A stretch of 39,861 nucleotides of DNA, from positions 1 through 39,861 of the forward strand of contig JALNXN010000008.1 in the NCBI GenBank assembly GCA_023230325.1, read 5' to 3'. The notes under the pieces are model-generated. The model was given only the letters and a program-made list of their open reading frames with translations, made no database searches and was not told the origin of the DNA. Shown here piece after piece: positions 16,748 through 22,160 of the stretch. Source of the DNA: an archaeon (GTDB taxonomy: Archaea; Iainarchaeota; Iainarchaeia; Iainarchaeales; CSSED10-239). Position 1 is the stretch's first letter. Every line of letters starts with the position of its first letter. A program made the position numbers and the translations under genes.

Positions 16748-17320
16748 ATGAATAAATTAAAAAAAGAATTATTGTTTGATCAAAATGCAATTACTTTTTT
16801 AGAACAAATTGCAGGACCAATTGCTACAGATGTTGTTAAATTGTTTAAGAATGGCTCTGAACTCTCTCCTGAAATAATATCTTCTAAACTTAATGAAAAA
16901 ATAACAACAGTTAGATCTACATTAAATAGTTTACATTATAGAGGGATTGCTTGTTATAAGAAAAAAAGAAATGAAAAAAATATGTATGTGTTTTTGTGGG
17001 AAATTAAACATAAAAAAATTGTTGAGATATTAATGATTCAAGAAATTAAAAAATATAAAAAAATTGAAATGGAAATTAGTGATAAAAAAATACATGATTT
17101 TTTTGTTTGTCCAAAAAACTGTATAGAGGTTCCATTTGAAGTTGCTGCAGCATATGATTTTAAATGCACAAATTGTAACTCTAATTTGAAAATTGTAAAT
17201 TCTACAGCAAAAATTACTAAACTAAATAAAGATCTTAAAAAAATAGAACTAAACATTAAAAAATTAGAAAATTTATTAGAAAAAATTAAAGATAATACTA
17301 AAGGTTACATTTGTGAATGA
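16748..17320 (+). CDS. tfe: Transcription initiation factor E, alpha subunit (TFE)
   Basis: 190-aa archaeal TFE, which aids DNA melting and stabilises the RNA polymerase open complex. The N-terminal winged helix spans about residues 15-90 (EIISSKLNEKITTVRSTLNSLHYRGI, then a YVFLWEI wing). The zinc ribbon is FFVCPKNC ... FKCTNCNS, near 117-145. The first Cys pair is spaced C-x3-C, while C-x2-C is the usual knuckle spacing. A C-terminal coiled coil (LNKDLKKIELNIKKLENLLEKI) follows. The start is supported by AAGGGA 11 bases upstream. It lies between trm56 and initiator tRNA-Met. Confidence 0.92.
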   Translation: MNKLKKELLFDQNAITFLEQIAGPIATDVVKLFKNGSELSPEIISSKLNEKITTVRSTLNSLHYRGIACYKKKRNEKNMYVFLWEIKHKKIVEILMIQEIKKYKKIEMEISDKKIHDFFVCPKNCIEVPFEVAAAYDFKCTNCNSNLKIVNSTAKITKLNKDLKKIELNIKKLENLLEKIKDNTKGYICE

Positions 17321-17335
17321 TTTAAATATGTTTTG

Positions 17336-17347
17336 GTATATAAATTA
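17336..17347 (+). promoter_or_regulatory. Candidate TATA box for initiator tRNA
   Basis: GTATATAAATTAA lies 34-45 bases ahead of the mature tRNA-Met 5' end. At the usual archaeal spacing of about 25-27 bases, transcription would start a dozen bases before the tRNA, leaving a short 5' leader for RNase P. The call is by position and composition only in a very AT-rich setting. Confidence 0.35.
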
Positions 17348-17380
17348 AATTACTATTTGTAAATTTTACATATTTTTTAT

Positions 17381-17455
<75 letters not shown>

Positions 17456-17972
17456 CTTATTTTTAAATTAAGATTCAATTGCTATTTTTGTTATTTTAAT
17501 AAATCCTTTTTGTCTAATTATATGTTTTTTAGAGTGGTAATTACTAGAATTAGTTTTCAATTTTCAGTATATGTAGGACATATTTGTTAAATTAAAAATG
17601 ATTGCTTAAAAAGATAAACTAACCTTTAAAAACAAAATAAAGGTTAAAATTTGTATTATTTAACATAATATAGTTTATTTAACTATATTTTTGAAAAATG
17701 AACTTAATTTATTCAAATAAGTTGATAATTACTATATTTTTTATTGGGTAATTACCTAAACTTTAGTAAAATCTGATGTAAATTTGTTTTAAAATACAAA
17801 TTATATACATAATATTTATAGTTAATTTTTACTTTTTTGGTAATTACTTATAAATAGCATAATAATTACTGTAATTACTATTATCACGAAATATAATTAC
17901 AGTCATTACCGAAAGCTTTAAAATAATTACGGTAATTACTATATAATAGATGTAATAATAAAAGGATAACTT
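17456..17972. promoter_or_regulatory. 517-bp intergenic region with a cluster of GTAATTAC palindromes
   Basis: No gene is seen here. Five exact copies of the 8-bp palindrome GTAATTAC occur at 17537, 17748, 17840, 17871 and 17932, the second extended to the perfect 10-mer GGTAATTACC (17747-17756). Four one-base variants ATAATTAC occur at 17725, 17862, 17893 and 17923. Six of the nine sites crowd the 135 bp before the gene at 17973, and the last adjoin as ATAATTAC-G-GTAATTAC. This looks like an operator array for a homodimeric DNA-binding protein. The gene's own ribosome site AAAGGA follows the array. Confidence 0.6.
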
Positions 17973-18518
17973 ATGAACTTATTTAAAATTATAAAAAATA
18001 TATTTTCTAAAAAAGATATAAATAAAGAAAATATAGAGACTGAAAATATAAATAAAAAAGAAGATCAAATTCATAATTTAGAAACAAATACAAAAATAGA
18101 AACTATAGATAACTTCAAAAATACAAACATTTTAGAAAACAATAATTATTCAAAATCAAATATTTCAGAAACTAAAATAAAAACTCTACAACCTCAATTA
18201 AATTATGAAAATACAAAAATAAAAGAAGTTACTGTTCAAGAATTAACAAACGAACTAAACACTATTTGGGATCTGATAAAAATAAAAGAAAACACACAAG
18301 CAGAACATATAATAAAATCTCTACCTTCTGATAAATGGACTACTATGGATGAGTTAAGACAAAATATAAAATTAGAATTTAATATAGAATATAAAAACGA
18401 AAAAAGTCTTTATCCATATTTAAAAACATTAACTGACATACATTTAATAAAAATAAATAATACAGGAAAAAAAAGAACTTGGAAAAAAAATATAATAATT
18501 ATTAAAGATAAAAATTAA
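17973..18518 (+). CDS. Unknown protein with low-complexity N-terminus and probable C-terminal winged helix
   Basis: 181 aa. Residues 1-90 are dominated by Lys, Asn, Glu and Ile with no recognisable domain and are probably disordered. Residues about 95-170 look like a winged-helix unit: QAEHIIKSLPSDKWTTMDEL, RQNIKLEFNIEYKNEKSLYPYLKTLTDIHLI, then a basic KKRTWKK wing and IIIIKDKN strand. AAAGGA seven bases upstream supports the ATG. It stands alone on the plus strand behind the GTAATTAC array and converges on the gene at 18560. Autoregulation through those palindromes is a reasonable guess. I do not recognise a family; codon use is as AT-rich as, or richer than, the neighbours. Confidence 0.6.
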   Translation: MNLFKIIKNIFSKKDINKENIETENINKKEDQIHNLETNTKIETIDNFKNTNILENNNYSKSNISETKIKTLQPQLNYENTKIKEVTVQELTNELNTIWDLIKIKENTQAEHIIKSLPSDKWTTMDELRQNIKLEFNIEYKNEKSLYPYLKTLTDIHLIKINNTGKKRTWKKNIIIIKDKN

Positions 18519-18559
18519 AATAATAATAATTTCTTATATTAATTAGAATATTAACAAAT

Positions 18560-19153
18560 TCATTTAATATTAACAACTTCATCTAATTTTAAAAAATCAG
18601 AATGAAATTTATTTAAAAAATCAGAATAAATATATGTATCTTTAAACCAATCATATAAAATTATATTATTACTAATCTTTAATATATTTTTCATATAATT
18701 AACATCATTTATTTCTTTATTTAATATTTTATTAATTTCAATTAAAATTGTACTTTCTTTATTCTCAAAATTAATTACTTTATAATCTCTAATATATTCT
18801 TCTAATTCTATAATTATACTTTCTTTTGGAACATCTATTTTATTAATTGAATAATTAACTTCCCAATCACCTTTATTTCTCCAATTATGTGCAGGATTTT
18901 TGCCTGTATTAAAAAATTCGATCAAATTTGCTTCACAACCTATAGGTAAAATTATACTATTTTTACCTGGTTTGATATGGGGTGTGTTTGATATTATACC
19001 TGGTCTTTTATAAGTATATACTTTTTTATTACTTTTAGTAACATTTTGTTGATAACCATAAATAGATCTAAATATCTTTTGATAAAGATAAGATGAATGT
19101 TTTATATTATTATTAAATGTAAATTTATATTTTATATAATTAACTTGTATCAA
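18560..19153 (-). CDS. Archaeal protein of unknown function
   Basis: 197 aa from TTG 19153; the minus-strand sequence GTGAGGGG lies six bases upstream, a strong ribosome site that decides this start. The first 110 residues look like a compact conserved domain: IKYKFTF, KHSSYLYQKIFRSIYGYQQNV, YKRPGIISNTPHIKPGKNSIILP, FFNTGKNPAHNWRNKGDWEV. The many aromatic and basic residues would suit nucleic-acid binding, but no catalytic motif is seen. Residues 110-197 are helical and less ordered. From memory similar sequences occur in DPANN-type archaea as hypothetical proteins; I cannot check that here. Its leader forms one arm of the inverted repeat that surrounds the PRC-barrel gene. Confidence 0.65.
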   Translation of the reverse strand: MIQVNYIKYKFTFNNNIKHSSYLYQKIFRSIYGYQQNVTKSNKKVYTYKRPGIISNTPHIKPGKNSIILPIGCEANLIEFFNTGKNPAHNWRNKGDWEVNYSINKIDVPKESIIIELEEYIRDYKVINFENKESTILIEINKILNKEINDVNYMKNILKISNNIILYDWFKDTYIYSDFLNKFHSDFLKLDEVVNIK

Positions 19154-19156
19154 GAG

Positions 19157-19174
19157 GACCCCTCACTTCCTGTA
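19157..19174 (+). repeat. Left arm of imperfect inverted repeat
   Basis: GACCCCTCACTTCCTGTA on the plus strand matches, in inverted orientation, the arm at 19868-19887: GACCCC and ACTTCCTGTA are shared exactly, with two versus four bases between them. On the minus-strand transcript this arm includes the GAGGGG ribosome site of the gene starting at 19153. Confidence 0.75.
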
Positions 19175-19317
19175 TTGTGTGTTTTTTAAAATAAACGTTA
19201 TGTTATGTATATAATAATATAATGTATAATATATTTATATATATACTATTAAAAATATTATCATTATTAATGTTATTAATTAAAAAAAGTAAAAAGAAAA
19301 AAATAATTAAAATTTAA

Positions 19318-19683
19318 TTATTTTCTTGTTGAACTACTATATTTACTTCTATAACCTATATACTTCTTTCTAATTGAAGCATCTTTACTACTTTTGGTTA
19401 CAGGTTCCATTTCAGGTTCAATTTTTCTTTTTTCACTTACTGGTATGTTTCCTGCATTAATAAGAAGTATATCATCTGCAGATATTACTTTACTATAAGG
19501 TATACTATGATCTGTTATGATTTTCTTAGCTTCTAATTTAGAATTAACTTTTAATGGTTGAGTAGTAATAGTTTCTATTATACCTTGTTCTAAATTTACT
19601 ATTAAATCATGAACTTTACCTCTATAAGTTGCATCTGTTTGATAGATATCCATTCCAAATAATTTAGAAATTCTTGTTGTCAT
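19318..19683 (-). CDS. PRC-barrel domain protein
   Basis: 121 aa. Residues 1-80 form a PRC-barrel: RISKLFGMDIYQTDATYRGKVHDLIVNLEQG, then ETITTQPL, AKKIITDHSIPYSKVISADDILLI, matching archaeal PRC-barrel proteins. The last 35 residues are a basic, probably disordered tail (KYIGYRSKYSSSTRK). A perfect GGAGG sits 8 bases before the ATG. In haloarchaea, PRC-barrel proteins of the CdpB type bridge SepF/FtsZ to the membrane division complex; others bind RNA-processing or reaction-centre partners. A role in division here is only a possibility. The gene lies alone between two imperfect inverted repeats, and a TATA-like GATATATAAATG (minus strand, around 19741-19752) precedes it. Confidence 0.82.
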   Translation of the reverse strand: MTTRISKLFGMDIYQTDATYRGKVHDLIVNLEQGIIETITTQPLKVNSKLEAKKIITDHSIPYSKVISADDILLINAGNIPVSEKRKIEPEMEPVTKSSKDASIRKKYIGYRSKYSSSTRK

Positions 19684-19867
19684 ATTAATTCCTCCAAAAT
19701 AAACATTATTTTAATATTATACTATAAAAGTTATTCAAAACATTTATATATCTATTTATTTTGATTATTAAATCATATATTCTTTTTAGTTTGTTTTATA
19801 ATAAATTATAAAATAATACAAAAATTAACATAATTTCACTAAATCATAATATTTTGAATCAAATTAT

Positions 19868-19887
19868 TACAGGAAGTATAGGGGGTC
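19868..19887 (-). repeat. Right arm of imperfect inverted repeat
   Basis: On the minus strand this reads GACCCCCTATACTTCCTGTA, the partner of the arm at 19157-19174. It starts at the stop codon of the gene ending at 19887. In a minus-strand transcript the two arms could pair over 16 bases. Confidence 0.75.
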
Positions 19888-20345
19888 TATAACTTTTTAT
19901 CAATTTTCATAATAGTTTGGTCTATTATATCAATAATTTCTTTAACAGCATTTACATTTTTTTTTAATTGTTCAAATTTTCTATTATTTGTTGTTTTATA
20001 ATCAACATTACTTAATAATTTTTGAATCTTATTAGTCAAATTACTTTCAATTATTTTAAATCTTCCTTTTTCAAAGTTTAATTGTTTTTTAAGAAATTGT
20101 AATTCTTTTTTACTTTTAATTAAATGAACTTTTAAAGCTAATTTTTTGTACCATTTAATTTTACCAATAACCATATTATCCTTAACATTACTATATTTTG
20201 TTTTTTCTATTTTATTTTGTCTTTTTTTAATAACAGTTTCTGCCTTTGCCACATCCTTTTTAGAAATTTCAATAATTTCTTTATACTTTTTAGATACTTT
20301 AACAGGCTTTTTTTTTCTATTAAATAGATTTAAATTTATCTTCAT
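19887..20345 (-). CDS. Lys-rich coiled-coil protein, unknown function
   Basis: 152 aa, highly basic (many Lys) and predicted almost entirely helical with heptad-like spacing, for example from about residue 20 to 45 and 75 to 150. There is no signal peptide, membrane segment or recognised domain. The minus-strand AAGGAAAAG before ATG 20345 is an acceptable ribosome site. The gene lies between xerA and the PRC-barrel gene on the same strand, but gaps of about 70 and 200 bp argue for separate promoters. The charge would fit a DNA- or RNA-associated structural protein; that is inference only. Confidence 0.55.
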   Translation of the reverse strand: MKINLNLFNRKKKPVKVSKKYKEIIEISKKDVAKAETVIKKRQNKIEKTKYSNVKDNMVIGKIKWYKKLALKVHLIKSKKELQFLKKQLNFEKGRFKIIESNLTNKIQKLLSNVDYKTTNNRKFEQLKKNVNAVKEIIDIIDQTIMKIDKKL

Positions 20346-20412
20346 AACTTTTCCTTTTTATTTCTAAATTCTTTTTTATTTTAATATAAGATATATGTTT
20401 TTTATTTATATA

Positions 20413-21264
20413 TTACATATTATCTAAAGGGTTTTTAATTATTTTTAATTTATTAGTATTAACCTTTGTGTATATTTGTGTAGTATTTAGGTTAGCATGT
20501 CCTAAAAGCTGTTGAATATATCTTATATTAACATCATTTTCAAGTAATGCTGTTGCAAAAGAGTGCCTTAGAGTATGTGGACTTACCTTTTTTTGAATGT
20601 TTGCATTTCTTGCAGATATTTTTAAAAACTTTTGAATAGTGTCAACTGAGAGTTGTCTACCTACATTGTTTGTAAACAAATATTCAGATATATATTTTTT
20701 ATTTCTTTTCTCTAAATATTTTTTATATTGATCAATCCATTTAGTTGAAAGAATAATAATTCTATCTTTATTTCCTTTTCCACTAATAACCTTTCCAGTC
20801 TTTTCATCAAAATCAAGATCTTTAATTTTCATACTAACACATTCTGAAACCCTTACACCACTAGAATATATAAATTTAATAATTAATTTATTTCTTAAAC
20901 TTTTAGTACCATTAATTAGTTCTTTAATTTCATTAGGTGTTAACACAGTTGGTATCTTTTTAGATTTTTTAGGTAGCTTAATATCTATTTCTAAATTAAT
21001 TTTTAAAAACCCATTATAAAAATGTTTAATAATTGATAAAAATAAATTTAATGTTGCAGAACCAACTTTCTTTTCAGATTTTAAATAAGATAAATAATTT
21101 ACAACATCATCAGAAGTAGCAGTTTCTAAATCTTTTTTAATAAATGTATTAAATAAAGATAAATATAAAATATAGATCTCAATAGTCTTCTGACTATACC
21201 CTTCAATATTCAATTCATTTTTAAATTTTTTTAAAATTTCTGAATTCTTATTTTCTTCATTCAT
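20413..21264 (-). CDS. xerA: XerA/XerC-type tyrosine recombinase
   Basis: I prefer ATG 21264 (283 aa); a TTG at 21273 adds three residues. Numbered from the TTG, the SAM-like N-terminal core-binding domain covers about 15-95 and the catalytic domain 110-280. All catalytic residues are present: R141 (SSGVRVSE), K166 (GKGNKDR), H233 and R236 (HTLRHSFA), H259 (LLGHANL) and nucleophile Y268 (TQIYTKV). Size and motifs match archaeal XerA, which resolves chromosome dimers at a dif site, better than typical phage integrases. A dif-like sequence lies just upstream at about 21464-21493. It may equally serve the accessory segment between tRNA-Met and cobA. Confidence 0.93.
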   Translation of the reverse strand: MNEENKNSEILKKFKNELNIEGYSQKTIEIYILYLSLFNTFIKKDLETATSDDVVNYLSYLKSEKKVGSATLNLFLSIIKHFYNGFLKINLEIDIKLPKKSKKIPTVLTPNEIKELINGTKSLRNKLIIKFIYSSGVRVSECVSMKIKDLDFDEKTGKVISGKGNKDRIIILSTKWIDQYKKYLEKRNKKYISEYLFTNNVGRQLSVDTIQKFLKISARNANIQKKVSPHTLRHSFATALLENDVNIRYIQQLLGHANLNTTQIYTKVNTNKLKIIKNPLDNM

Positions 21265-21273
21265 TTTTTTCAA

Positions 21274-21595
21274 TCTAAATAAAGTATTTTTTAAACAAGG
21301 TGTCCAACAAATAATGTAAATATTAAATTTATATTTTTAATAACCACAATATCAATCACACAATTTAACTTATCTATATTATAATATTAATAAATTAAAC
21401 CGAACTATATATATATATTTTCTTTTAATTTTTATAAGTTAATTTTAAACATATACATAAATTTAAGATATCAAACAAAGCCTTATATCAAAAAATCAAA
21501 ATTCAAACCGACCTTTATAAAAATGTAATTACCTAATACTATATCACTACAAAAATTTTCCACTTTTTATGATTTAAAGGGGTTTAAATGAAAAT
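21274..21595. other. 322-bp divergent intergenic region between xerA and cobA
   Basis: I see no gene. The region is extremely AT-rich and holds promoters for both directions (a run of alternating TA near 21408-21419 reads as TATA on both strands). It contains a dif-like sequence at 21464-21493 and one GTAATTAC palindrome at 21525-21532, the same motif that is clustered at 17537-17939. AAAGGGG at 21576-21582 is the ribosome site ahead of cobA. Confidence 0.6.
21464..21493. other. Possible dif-like recombination site near xerA
   Basis: The block TAAGATATCAAACAAAGCC followed by TTATATCAAAA contains GCCTTATATC, which matches ten bases of the right half of the published Pyrococcus abyssi dif as I recall it. 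A partly inverted left half, GATATCA, lies nine bases away rather than the expected six. The location next to xerA fits, but such A/T-rich half-sites arise easily by chance. Confidence 0.3.
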
Positions 21596-22114
21596 ATGGA
21601 AAAAGTAAAATTACAAATATACACTGGGGAAGGTAAGGGAAAGACTAGTTCTGCAATTGGACTTTGTATAAGAGCTTTAGCATATAACAATAAAATATAT
21701 TTTTTACAATTTTTAAAGTTTAGAGAAACAGGAGAAGAAAAGACATTTAAATCTTTAAAGAACATTACTTTTAAAAAATTTGGAATTAATGAATTTATAA
21801 TCAACAATAAGATTACAGATAAAAATAAAAAAATAATTAGAAAAGGAATAGATTATTTATTTAATGTATTAGATACAAAAAAAATAAACATTTTGGTTTT
21901 AGATGAAATCAATTTAGTATATTTCTATAAAATAATTACAAAAAAAGAAATAAATAATATTATAAAGATCTGTAATAAAAAAAATATTGAATTAATTTTA
22001 ACAGGAAGATTTGCACATAAAGACTTAATTAAAAAAGCAGACTTAGTTACAGAATTTAAAGAAATTAAACATTATTATAAAAACACAAAAGCAAGAGAAG
22101 GTATAGAATATTAA
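21596..22114 (+). CDS. cobO: Corrinoid (cob(I)alamin) adenosyltransferase, CobA/CobO type
   Basis: 172 aa. It transfers the adenosyl group of ATP to cob(I)alamin or a corrinoid, giving adenosylcobalamin. The P-loop is TGEGKGKTSSAIGL (residues 10-23), typical of CobA/CobO rather than PduO/EutT. LVLDEIN (about 100-106) is Walker B, and LTGRFAHKDLIKKADLVTE plus the terminal KHYY ... AREGIEY are family signatures. It is immediately upstream of the adenosylcobalamin-dependent ribonucleotide reductase, which explains its role. The ribosome site AAAGGGG is 13 bases from this ATG, and a better-spaced ATG at 21588 opens a six-codon frame (MKIWKK) that overlaps the start out of frame. Confidence 0.93.
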   Translation: MEKVKLQIYTGEGKGKTSSAIGLCIRALAYNNKIYFLQFLKFRETGEEKTFKSLKNITFKKFGINEFIINNKITDKNKKIIRKGIDYLFNVLDTKKINILVLDEINLVYFYKIITKKEINNIIKICNKKNIELILTGRFAHKDLIKKADLVTEFKEIKHYYKNTKAREGIEY

Positions 22115-22160
22115 TTATTAAAATAAGAAGTATTAATTTTAAGACAAGGGGTAATAACTT

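Noticed and set aside
17456..21595. Integration into the 3' end of tRNA-iMet
   Set aside because: I looked for a second copy of the tRNA 3' end (GGTTCAAATCCTACC) in the downstream spacers and did not find one.
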